NCBI GenBank assembly: GCA_947489085.1
Contig: CANLCJ010000017.1
Location: 1-64,000, forward strand
DNA length: 64,000 nt
Direction: 5' to 3'
Origin: an uncultured Flavobacteriaceae bacterium
Lineage (GTDB): Bacteria > Bacteroidota > Bacteroidia > Flavobacteriales > Flavobacteriaceae
In this document: piece by piece, positions 7,841 through 16,014 of the stretch
Numbering within the stretch: position 1 is the first letter of the stretch
Layout: each line of letters opens with the position of its first letter
Notes under the pieces: model-generated
Databases searched by the model: none
What the model was told of the DNA's origin: nothing
Seen by the model: the letters and a program-made list of their open reading frames with translations, nothing else
Program-made: the position numbers and the translations under genes

Positions 7841-10800
7841 ATGAAGTACTTATTGTTTTGTAGCGTTGTGTTATTTGGATACTTTGGTTTCTCTCAAAAC
7901 CAATACAGCCAATATAAAACCAAAAAAGTGATCTATAGAGATTCTGTTTTGGTGGACAGTGTGAGTATTAATTCAAGCTTATTTTCGGTAAAAATAACGC
8001 GAGATAAGGTTTTAGACAGCTCTTACTATAACATAGATTTTGCTAAGGCTTTACTAACGTTTAAAAAGCAAGTAGAGACCGACTCTATCATTATAGATTA
8101 TTTAAGGTTTCCTGAGTTTCTTACTAAAACTTACAAGCAATTGGACGAACGTATTATTGTTAAAAATAATGCAGGGAACAGAAGGTTATACAAATTAACA
8201 CAAACAAATATTAAGCGTAATTTTATTCCCTTCGATGGGTTAACAACTACAGGTAGTATTTCCAGAGGCGTTACTATTGGTAGTAATCAAAATTCGGTGT
8301 TAAATAGCGAATTGGATCTACAAATTACGGGTAAGCTTAATGATAAGGTCTCTTTAAGGGCTTCCATACAAGATGCTAATATTCCCTTGCAGGAAAGTGG
8401 TTTTAGCCAAAGGCTTGATGAGTTCGATCAAGTATTTATAGAGTTATTTAGCGATAAATGGAACATTCGTGCTGGAGATATTGATTTGCAGAACAACAGT
8501 TCTTTTTTTGGCGCTTTTTCGAAACGCGTACAAGGTTTAGCGGTAAATGCTAATCTGGGAGAAGAGGCGTCTAGAACTAATTTATTTGCTTCTGGAGCAT
8601 TGGTAAGAGGACAGTTTACGACTAGCCAGTTTGTAGGGCAGGAGGGCAATCAAGGGCCGTATAAATTACAAGGCCAAAACGGAGAGTTATTTGTGCTTAT
8701 TGTATCTGGTAGCGAAACGGTTTATGCTAATGGTATTGCGTTAGAGCGAGGGGAAGACAAGGATTATATTATAGATTACAATGCTGGAGAAATTATTTTT
8801 AATACAACATTTCCTATCACTTCAGAAATGCGTATTACGGTAGATTATCAATTTAGCGAGCGTAATTTTTCGCGTATCGTAGCCTATGGTGGCACTAATT
8901 ATTCCAGCAATGCGTTTAAAATTGGATTTTCGGTGTATTCTGAAAACGATTCGAGAAACCAACCTTTACAACAAAACCTTTCTGAAGCTCAAGTTGATAT
9001 TTTAGAGGCGGCTGGAGACGATAGGGCGTTAATGGTAGCACCCTCTGCAGTAGAAGACAGCTTTAGCGATAACCGTATTTTATACAGGCGTATTTTTATT
9101 GATGGTAATGAGGTGTTCGAGTTTTCTAACAATCCTGAGGACGAGCTTTTTCGTGTTGCTTTTACTTTGGTGGGAGCCAATCAAGGTGATTATGTGCTAA
9201 GCACTACTAATGCTATTAGCAATATTTTTGAATTCGTTGGTGTTGGTCAAGGTAATTACGCACCAATAATACAGCTTATTGCGCCTACCAAATTACAGGT
9301 TGCTGTAGTAAATGGGAGTTACACGCCCTCTGATAAGACCACTGTGGCTTTTGAGTTGGCGGGAAGTAAGAATGATTTAAATTTGTTTTCTGATAGAGAT
9401 GATGAAGACAACGACGGATTTGCGGGCAGGCTTAAAGCACAGCACGCTTTTATTAAATCGGATAGTCTGTGGAATCTTAATGCCTACGTGCATACAGATG
9501 TTATACAGGATAATTTTAGAAGTATAGAAATTTTGTACAACGCAGAGTTTAACAGGGATTGGAATTTAGAGCAGCCCAGAGGTAACCAACGTGTGGGAGA
9601 TCTAGGTACGCAAACTACTGTAAATTCTGGATTGGATATTTTTCACCCTAAAAAGGGGCGTATTAACTATCAATTTGAGTATTTAAATTTTGCCAACGGT
9701 TTTAACGGTAATAGACATATTGCCAATGCCGATTTGTTTTTAAAGCGATTCAGTCTGTACTCGCATTCTAGTTTTTTAAATGCCAGTTCTAGTGTAAACC
9801 GATCTACTTTTTTAAGATCGCATAACAATGTAGTTTATAATTTGAAAAAAAAATGGGTAGGGGCCAAATTTTCTATAGAGGATAACCAGCAGAATGAGGT
9901 GGAAACAGATGCTTTAACACCTTTAAGCCAAAGATTTGTGGCTTATGAAGGGTTTGCAGGTATAGGCGATAGTACTAAGGTGTTTGCTCAGTTAGGTTAC
10001 AGACACCGTGTTAACGACAGTATACGCAATGCCGCTCTAGAAACGGTAAATACTTCTAATACGTTTTATTTGGATTCGCGATTGATACAAAACAAAAATA
10101 CACGTTTGGCATTTTTTGCAAATTACAGAACCTTGCGTTTTACAGATAATACGACACCAGCCGAGAATGCTTTAAACTCCAGATTGCAGTATAACCAAAA
10201 GCTATTTAAACGTATTGTACAGAGCAATACCGTGTTCGAAACAAACTCTGGAAGTTTACCACGACAAGATTTTACCTTTGTAGAGGTAGAGCCCGGACAA
10301 GGCACTTTTACTTGGAACGATTATAATAATAATGGCATACAAGAACTGGAAGAATTTGAAACAGCATTATTCCAAGATCAAGGGCTTTACATTCGTGTGT
10401 TATTGCCCAATCGTGTATTTATAAAAACGCATCAAAACAGGTTTAGCCAAACGCTAACGATTAACCCTTCGCAATGGCGTAAAGCTAAGCCTAAAACAAA
10501 ACAATTTTTTGCTCATTTTTACAACCAAACAAGTTATTTAATAGATCGTAAGGTCGAACAAGATGGCAGTAATTTTAATTTGAATCCTTTTGAAAGCAAT
10601 GCCGATAATCAGTTAGACTTGCAGCTCAATTTGCGAAATGTGCTTTTCTTTAATAGGGGTAAACAGCATTACACCACGTCTTACACTTATTTGTCAAATA
10701 AAGCGACTAATAGTTTATCAGTCGGGCTTGTTGAGAATAATGTAACGAGTCATCAATTTAACTTTAATCATAAAGTAAAAGAGAACTGGTTAATCACGCT

Positions 10801-11263
10801 ACAATCTGCGTTGGGTACCACCGAGAGTGCCAGCGAAAACTTTAGCAGTAGAAATTTTAATTTAGATGAGGTTTCTGCTAGTCCTAAATTATCCTATTTA
10901 TTTAATGAAAATAGTCGTTTCGATGTGTTTTATAACTACACGACTAAAGACAATACTATCGGTGATTTTGAAAGTCTAGTACAACAAAATTTCGGGCTAG
11001 GCTTCAACGTTTCTAAAAACGAAAAGGCAGCTGTAAATTTAGAGGTTAATTATTTTGAAAATAATTTTAATGGCAATTCCAATACTCCAGTTGGGTTTCA
11101 ACTTCTAGAGGGCTTACAACCAGGAAATAATTTTACTTGGACGGTTTTAGCACAAAAAAAATTAACTAAGTTTTTAGATTTAAACATTAGTTACTTTGGC
11201 CGTAAAACAGAGACCAGTAATGCCATACATACTGGTAATATACAGTTAAAGGCTTATTTTTAA
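7841..11263 (+). CDS. large outer-membrane beta-barrel protein, SprA-like N-terminal part
   Basis: A 1140-residue exported protein with a signal peptide ending near FGFSQ (residue ~19). Residues ~130-230 contain RGVTIGSNQNSVLNS, LNDKVSLRASI, NIPLQESG and EFDQVFIELF. This order resembles the start of the barrel in SprA, the T9SS translocon, but the protein is about half the size of SprA. The rest is alternating polar/hydrophobic beta-strands rich in Asn, Tyr and Phe, ending in a typical OM terminal strand (IQLKAYF). No TonB box or plug domain is seen. Function unknown; it may be a conserved SprA relative. Monocistronic, with a terminator 36 bp downstream. Confidence 0.7.
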   Translation: MKYLLFCSVVLFGYFGFSQNQYSQYKTKKVIYRDSVLVDSVSINSSLFSVKITRDKVLDSSYYNIDFAKALLTFKKQVETDSIIIDYLRFPEFLTKTYKQLDERIIVKNNAGNRRLYKLTQTNIKRNFIPFDGLTTTGSISRGVTIGSNQNSVLNSELDLQITGKLNDKVSLRASIQDANIPLQESGFSQRLDEFDQVFIELFSDKWNIRAGDIDLQNNSSFFGAFSKRVQGLAVNANLGEEASRTNLFASGALVRGQFTTSQFVGQEGNQGPYKLQGQNGELFVLIVSGSETVYANGIALERGEDKDYIIDYNAGEIIFNTTFPITSEMRITVDYQFSERNFSRIVAYGGTNYSSNAFKIGFSVYSENDSRNQPLQQNLSEAQVDILEAAGDDRALMVAPSAVEDSFSDNRILYRRIFIDGNEVFEFSNNPEDELFRVAFTLVGANQGDYVLSTTNAISNIFEFVGVGQGNYAPIIQLIAPTKLQVAVVNGSYTPSDKTTVAFELAGSKNDLNLFSDRDDEDNDGFAGRLKAQHAFIKSDSLWNLNAYVHTDVIQDNFRSIEILYNAEFNRDWNLEQPRGNQRVGDLGTQTTVNSGLDIFHPKKGRINYQFEYLNFANGFNGNRHIANADLFLKRFSLYSHSSFLNASSSVNRSTFLRSHNNVVYNLKKKWVGAKFSIEDNQQNEVETDALTPLSQRFVAYEGFAGIGDSTKVFAQLGYRHRVNDSIRNAALETVNTSNTFYLDSRLIQNKNTRLAFFANYRTLRFTDNTTPAENALNSRLQYNQKLFKRIVQSNTVFETNSGSLPRQDFTFVEVEPGQGTFTWNDYNNNGIQELEEFETALFQDQGLYIRVLLPNRVFIKTHQNRFSQTLTINPSQWRKAKPKTKQFFAHFYNQTSYLIDRKVEQDGSNFNLNPFESNADNQLDLQLNLRNVLFFNRGKQHYTTSYTYLSNKATNSLSVGLVENNVTSHQFNFNHKVKENWLITLQSALGTTESASENFSSRNFNLDEVSASPKLSYLFNENSRFDVFYNYTTKDNTIGDFESLVQQNFGLGFNVSKNEKAAVNLEVNYFENNFNGNSNTPVGFQLLEGLQPGNNFTWTVLAQKKLTKFLDLNISYFGRKTETSNAIHTGNIQLKAYF

Positions 11264-11296
11264 GGTAACCGTCTGGCTTAAGGTAGTATTAAAACA

Positions 11297-11325
11297 AAAT
11301 GTCTCGCAAAGGCGAGACATTTTTT
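11297..11325 (+). terminator. terminator between barrel gene and amt
   Basis: Stem ATGTCTCGC/GCGAGACAT (11299-11307 and 11312-11320), loop AAAG, flanked by A and T runs. Serves the convergent barrel and ammonium-transporter genes. Confidence 0.9.
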
Positions 11326-11350
11326 GAATTTTATAGAGATAACGGAACTC

Positions 11351-12577
11351 TTAATGTTCGTTCAATCTAAAGTCAGGATAAGCATCCATTCCATGCTCAT
11401 GAGCATCTAAACCTTCTAGTTCTTCACGTTCAGAAACTCTAATACCTACAGTTTTCTTAAGCGTAAATATAATAAGGAAAGCAGAAACCAAACAAAATGC
11501 AGCATAGCATGCAACACCTGTTAATTGGATTAAGAATGTGTGATCTGGATTAGTAGAGAAGATACCAACAGCTAATGTGCCCCAGACACCACAAATAAGG
11601 TGTACTGCAATAGCACCAACAGGATCGTCTAATTTAATAGCATCTACAAAAGCAACAGCAAATACTATTAGAACACCTGCTATGGCTCCAATTATAATAG
11701 CGCTCTCTGGCGTCATAACATCTGCACCTGCAGTAATACCTACTAAACCACCTAAAATACCGTTTAAAAACATAGTTAAATCTAAGTTTTTAAATTTTAA
11801 AAATGATACAAAAGCAGCAACAACGCCACCAGCAGCGGCAGCTAAACACGTTGTTACTAAAGTTAAAGACGTTAGTTCTGGATCTGCAGATAGTACAGAA
11901 CCACCGTTAAAACCAAACCAACCTAACCAAAGGATAAGAACACCAGCAGTAGCTAAAGGAATGCTGTGCCCTGGAATAGCTTGCGGCTTTCCGTTTTTAA
12001 ATTTACCAATACGCGCGCCTAGTAACCAAACAGCAACTAAAGCAGCCCAACCACCAACGGAGTGTACCAAGGTAGAACCAGCAAAATCATAAAATCCCAT
12101 TTGGTCTAAAAAACCACCACCCCATTTCCATGAACCAGCTATCGGGTATACAAGACCTACATATATTACTGTAAAGATCATAAAAGGTCCTATTTTCATA
12201 CGTTCTGCAACTGCACCAGATACTATTGTAGCAGCTGTAGCGGCAAACATACCTTGAAATAAAAAGTCTGTCCACCATGTGTAGCCACCATCTGCATATT
12301 CTGGAGTCATGCCATTTTCAGGAGGTGTAATGCCAAAACCAGCGAAATCGATAATACCCGCAGAGCCTTCTGCAAATCCGGGATACATTAAATTGAACCC
12401 AGCAATGTAGTACAGCAAAAGCCCTACAGTAATAATAAATATGTTTTTAAATAAAATGTTAATAGTGTTTTTTTGTCTAGTAAGTCCAATCTCTAAAAAG
12501 GCAAACCCTGTATGCATAAAGAAGACAAGTGCCGTACAGATCATCATCCATACATTATTGGTTGTTAATAATTCCAT
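11351..12577 (-). CDS. amtB: ammonium transporter (first of two)
   Basis: A 408-residue Amt/MEP/Rh channel moving ammonium across the inner membrane, with about 11 membrane segments. Seen: the signature FAATAATIVSGAVAER (111-126) and the twin pore histidines H172 (VHSVGGWAAL) and H326 (VHLICG). No cleaved signal is apparent; the N-terminus begins directly in the first membrane helix. It starts 32 bp after glnK, so this is the classic glnK-amtB pair in which PII plugs the channel when nitrogen is plentiful. The C-terminal tail with EHGMDAYPDF is the usual PII-contact region. Confidence 0.95.
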   Translation of the reverse strand: MELLTTNNVWMMICTALVFFMHTGFAFLEIGLTRQKNTINILFKNIFIITVGLLLYYIAGFNLMYPGFAEGSAGIIDFAGFGITPPENGMTPEYADGGYTWWTDFLFQGMFAATAATIVSGAVAERMKIGPFMIFTVIYVGLVYPIAGSWKWGGGFLDQMGFYDFAGSTLVHSVGGWAALVAVWLLGARIGKFKNGKPQAIPGHSIPLATAGVLILWLGWFGFNGGSVLSADPELTSLTLVTTCLAAAAGGVVAAFVSFLKFKNLDLTMFLNGILGGLVGITAGADVMTPESAIIIGAIAGVLIVFAVAFVDAIKLDDPVGAIAVHLICGVWGTLAVGIFSTNPDHTFLIQLTGVACYAAFCLVSAFLIIFTLKKTVGIRVSEREELEGLDAHEHGMDAYPDFRLNEH

Positions 12578-12609
12578 AATAAATGTAATATGTTATAAAT
12601 AGTTTGTGT

Positions 12610-12948
12610 TTATTTTAAAGTGTCTGCACCTTTTTCCCCAGTTCGTATACGGTAACATTCATTAATGTCTGAAACGAAAATTTTACCATCTCCAACCTCT
12701 CCAGTAGAAGCGGCGTCCATTAATGTTTTAATGGTAACTTCTTCAAAATCGTCATTAACAACAATAGATAAGTGTCTGCGTTGTATATCGCTTGTACTGT
12801 AAGACACACCTCTGTATACGTGGCCTTCTTTTTCGTTACCTAAACCTGTAACATCCCAGTAAGAGAAAAAGTTAACGCCCACATTATGCAATGCATCTCT
12901 AACGGCACTGTATTTAGATTTTCTAATAATTGCTTCTATTTTTTTCAT
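12610..12948 (-). CDS. glnK: PII nitrogen regulatory protein
   Basis: A 112-residue PII signal protein that senses 2-oxoglutarate and ATP/ADP and controls AmtB. The T-loop region reads GLGNEKEGHVYRGVSY with Tyr50 aligned to the uridylylated Tyr51 of E. coli, but the next stretch is STSDIQRRHLSIVV where enteric proteins have the FLPKVKIE-type strand. The C-terminal signature GEVGDGKIFVSDI is intact. First gene of the glnK-amtB unit. Whether it is uridylylated cannot be told. Called glnK rather than glnB because of its linkage to amt. Confidence 0.93.
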   Translation of the reverse strand: MKKIEAIIRKSKYSAVRDALHNVGVNFFSYWDVTGLGNEKEGHVYRGVSYSTSDIQRRHLSIVVNDDFEEVTIKTLMDAASTGEVGDGKIFVSDINECYRIRTGEKGADTLK

Positions 12949-13045
12949 CGTTTTTTTATGTGTTTATTTTGGTTAATAAGAATTAGGTGGTATTCTAAAA
13001 TTATACCTTTTTATAGAAAGAACAGCGTATTCCTATATAATAAAA

Positions 13046-13076
13046 GAATGCCTTAAGATATAAATCTAAGGCATTC
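13046..13076 (-). terminator. terminator after second amt gene
   Basis: Stem GAATGCCTTA/TAAGGCATTC with a ~11-nt loop; on the minus strand it is followed by TTTTATTATA. It separates the second amt gene from glnK-amtB. Confidence 0.75.
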
Positions 13077-13110
13077 CTAATGCTAAATTAAACTTAAAAT
13101 ATATGTAAGC

Positions 13111-14394
13111 TTAATCTTCCATTTCTCTTTGTCTCTTTCCAGGGTAAGCAAGAGCACCGTGTTCTGAAAGATCTAAACCTTCTATTTCTTCTTTTTCTGA
13201 AACTCTTAATCCTAATGTTTTCTTAAGTATCATTAAGAAAATATAAGACGTTACTACGGCCCAAATAGCATAAGCTAATGTACCTATTAATTGTGCTAAA
13301 AATTGGTTAGCACCACCACCGTTTAACAAACCGATAGGGCTATCTCCATCAATACCCCAAAGACCGATAACTAAAGTACCCCATGCACCACATATACCGT
13401 GTACAGAAAAAGCACCTACAGCATCATCAACCTTAAGTTTTTGTTCTACAAATTCCATAGCGAATACTACGATGATACCACCGATAAAACCAGCTAATAT
13501 AGAGCCACCTTCTGTAATGTTACCACAACCAGCAGTAATACTTACTAAACCAGCTAAAGCACCATTTAAAGTCATATCTAAATTTGGCTTACCATATTTT
13601 ACCCAAGATAAAATTAAGGCACCAATAGCACCAGCAGATGCAGCAAGGTTGGTAACTAAAACTACCATAGAAGCACCTACAGCATCGTCTCCACCCCAAG
13701 CTAATTGAGAACCACCGTTAAAACCAAACCATCCAAACCAAAGGATAAAAACCCCTATAGTTGCTAATAATTTGTTGTGTCCAGGTATAGACACTGCTTT
13801 ACCGTCTATATACTTTCCTAATCTAGGTCCTACTAAAATTGCAGCAACTAATGCAGCCCAACCCCCTACGGCGTGTACTACAGACGATCCTGCAAAATCA
13901 ATAAACTCAGCTGGCATAATACCATCGGTATTGTTTAACCAACCACCGTTCCACTCCCAACCACCTGCGATTGGATAAATGAAAGCTGTTAAGATAACAG
14001 AAAAAATAATGTATGTTGTATATTTTGTTCTACCAGCTATAGCTCCAGAAACAATAGTTGCAGCTGTTGCACAGAATACGGTTTGGAAAAATAAATCGGC
14101 AGGGCCTTGGTTAAACATAAAACCACTCCAGCCTATCCAACCACTAGCAGATTCGCCATACATAAGAGAGTACCCTACAAACCAAAATACTAAGGATCCT
14201 ACAGCGATATCTAAAACGTTTTTCATCGCGATGTTTACCACGTTTTTAGAACGTGTCATACCAGATTCTACTAATGTGAATCCTGCTTGCATTAAGAATA
14301 CTAGAATACCAGAAATAAGCATCCATAACATTCCCATGTCGCCTTCTATTGCGGCGGTATCTTGAATTAAAAGGGGCATATTATATATAGACAT
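13111..14394 (-). CDS. amtB: ammonium transporter (second of two)
   Basis: A 427-residue Amt channel related to but distinct from the one at 11351-12577. Seen: CATAATIVSGAIAGR (108-122) and the pore histidines H174 (VVHAVGGWAAL) and H332 (VHGICGAWGT). The C-terminal tail LSEHGALAYPGKRQ is present. It has its own terminator on each side (13046-13076 and 14432-14464), so it is transcribed separately from both glnK-amtB and the porin gene. Two Amt copies may differ in affinity or regulation; that is inference. Confidence 0.94.
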   Translation of the reverse strand: MSIYNMPLLIQDTAAIEGDMGMLWMLISGILVFLMQAGFTLVESGMTRSKNVVNIAMKNVLDIAVGSLVFWFVGYSLMYGESASGWIGWSGFMFNQGPADLFFQTVFCATAATIVSGAIAGRTKYTTYIIFSVILTAFIYPIAGGWEWNGGWLNNTDGIMPAEFIDFAGSSVVHAVGGWAALVAAILVGPRLGKYIDGKAVSIPGHNKLLATIGVFILWFGWFGFNGGSQLAWGGDDAVGASMVVLVTNLAASAGAIGALILSWVKYGKPNLDMTLNGALAGLVSITAGCGNITEGGSILAGFIGGIIVVFAMEFVEQKLKVDDAVGAFSVHGICGAWGTLVIGLWGIDGDSPIGLLNGGGANQFLAQLIGTLAYAIWAVVTSYIFLMILKKTLGLRVSEKEEIEGLDLSEHGALAYPGKRQREMED

Positions 14395-14431
14395 AATAAA
14401 TAAATTAACGGTTAATAATTAAAGGGAGAAA

Positions 14432-14464
14432 AGAGCAAGTTCTTTTAAGCAAAGTACTTGCTCA
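14432..14464 (-). terminator. terminator after porin gene
   Basis: Stem GAGCAAGT/ACTTGCTC (14433-14440 and 14456-14463), 15-nt loop, followed on the minus strand by TTTTCT. Ends the porin transcript before the second amt gene. Confidence 0.75.
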
Positions 14465-14511
14465 TTCTTTTATTTGTTGTGTTGTGTGTTGTTTTGTGTT
14501 ATTATAACAAC

Positions 14512-15558
14512 TTAGAAAGAATAAATAGCAGCCAAAGTAAATGAAGCTAAGCTACTAGTTGGGTCTAAATCGTTATCCAAGAAAGGCTCAACATCGTTAC
14601 CAAAAGTGTCTAATCTAATTTCAGGCTTGATAGTTAAGTTTTCAATAGAAAAGCTTCCTGTTAAAGTAGTAGCAAAAGTTGTAATGTCATCTGTTTCGTC
14701 TATATCATCATTCAAACCAAAGAATTCACCTCTAAGACCAAGAGAAAAACTGTCTGATAATGCATATTGAGGATATAATGCCGCTCCATAAAAACTTACT
14801 GCATCGTCGTTTTCACTGTTATATGCAGCATTGATACCTAAGTAAAATTTTTCAGATAAATCAAATCCACCTGTGTAATCTACTTCAAATCCTAAACCTA
14901 CATCAGGATCTGCACCGTCGTAGTAAAAATTTAAGAATTGACCTTTATACCCTAATTGAGCTCCAAATGCATAATCTCCAGTGATATTGTTGTTAGTGTC
15001 TGTAACATTCATCACAGCAAGCATTAAGCTAAAATCATCAGATAAAGCGAAATCTGCTTTTAAACCTACGTGAGAGAAAGGTCCGCTAGAGAATAAATAA
15101 GAAGTACTGTAGTTGAAGTTTCCAACAGGAGAAATTACTTCATAACCTAAATACGTATTAAAACGACCTAATGTTAAAGTTGTTTTGTCAGACACATTCC
15201 AGTAAGCATACAATTGGTTGATAAATATATCTGTATCACCGCCTACAGATTGAAAAGCTCTAGTACCAAAAGCTAAATCTGCAACAGCACCTGTCTTTTC
15301 GCCTTCGTAAGAAGCAATTAAGTTAGCAAATCCTAATGCAAAACCAGTTTGGTTAGCAAAAGATGTACCTGGAGCCTGAGCAGCAAATTCACCTGTAGGC
15401 AAATTATCGTCTCCAAATACAGGAAGCGCTACATCAGTAGATGTTATGTTCGTTCTATAATACGTATCTACAGACCCACTTATAGATAATTTTTTGTCCT
15501 CTTGAGCAAATAAAGCAGTTGCTGCAAAAAGCATAGTTAAAGTAAATAGTTTTTTCAT
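14512..15558 (-). CDS. BBP2-type outer-membrane beta-barrel porin
   Basis: A 348-residue outer-membrane protein with a clean signal peptide (MKKLFTLTMLFAATALFAQ). The mature part is built of short amphipathic strands with Gly/Tyr/Phe ends, contains QLYAYWNVSDKTTLTLGRF and closes with ASFTLAAIYSF, typical of the putative beta-barrel porin-2 (OmpL-like) family. Many Asp residues in the loops. Its position beside two ammonium channels, PII and GOGAT suggests an outer-membrane entry route for nitrogen compounds or a nitrogen-regulated porin; this is contextual inference. Transcribed away from gltB across a 456-bp gap. Confidence 0.75.
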   Translation of the reverse strand: MKKLFTLTMLFAATALFAQEDKKLSISGSVDTYYRTNITSTDVALPVFGDDNLPTGEFAAQAPGTSFANQTGFALGFANLIASYEGEKTGAVADLAFGTRAFQSVGGDTDIFINQLYAYWNVSDKTTLTLGRFNTYLGYEVISPVGNFNYSTSYLFSSGPFSHVGLKADFALSDDFSLMLAVMNVTDTNNNITGDYAFGAQLGYKGQFLNFYYDGADPDVGLGFEVDYTGGFDLSEKFYLGINAAYNSENDDAVSFYGAALYPQYALSDSFSLGLRGEFFGLNDDIDETDDITTFATTLTGSFSIENLTIKPEIRLDTFGNDVEPFLDNDLDPTSSLASFTLAAIYSF

Positions 15559-16014
15559 AATGTTTTAAATTTTTGGTTATTAAATTTTAAAATTTATTTT
15601 TAAGACGGTGGCTAAACTATTTAAAAAAGCCTAACCCCCCTAAAAAAATAGGGGTAATTGAGCCATTTTTATGATTTTTTAAGTTTTAACCTTATTTTTT
15701 TAGGGGTAATTCGTTTTTATTTAAATTTTATGAATTTTTAACAACCTCGTTATTTGAATTTTTATCAGTTTTTAGGGGTTTTGGATACAGTTTTTTTTGA
15801 CAAAAACATAAAAAAGACACAAATATTCAGAGATATACATATAATTTTGATTTTTTAACATTGAATTTTTAACAATATATGTCTGTATTATTGATAGAAA
15901 ATGATTTTTAGCTTTACTTCTATTAAAAAATCGAAATAATGGAAAGCGATTTATTATAAATCTAAAACCAATGCCTACCTTTGTATTTCGACGCTTTTTA
16001 ATTTAAACTTATCG
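15559..16014. promoter_or_regulatory. 456-bp divergent control region of porin and gltB
   Basis: The word TAGGGGT occurs three times in one orientation (from 15649, 15701 and 15773), twice as TAGGGGTAATT after a run of A or T. The first copy also pairs with CCCCTA at 15637-15642 to form a hairpin with an A6 loop. Near gltB, TACCTTTG (15976-15983) matches the Bacteroidota -7 box about 32-38 bp before the start codon. The repeats may be binding sites for a nitrogen-responsive regulator; no coding region or RNA gene seen. Confidence 0.45.

Noticed and set aside
11577-12092. 171-codon open frame on the strand opposite amtB
   Set aside because: Pro/Ala/Thr-rich antisense shadow of a conserved membrane protein; no independent support.
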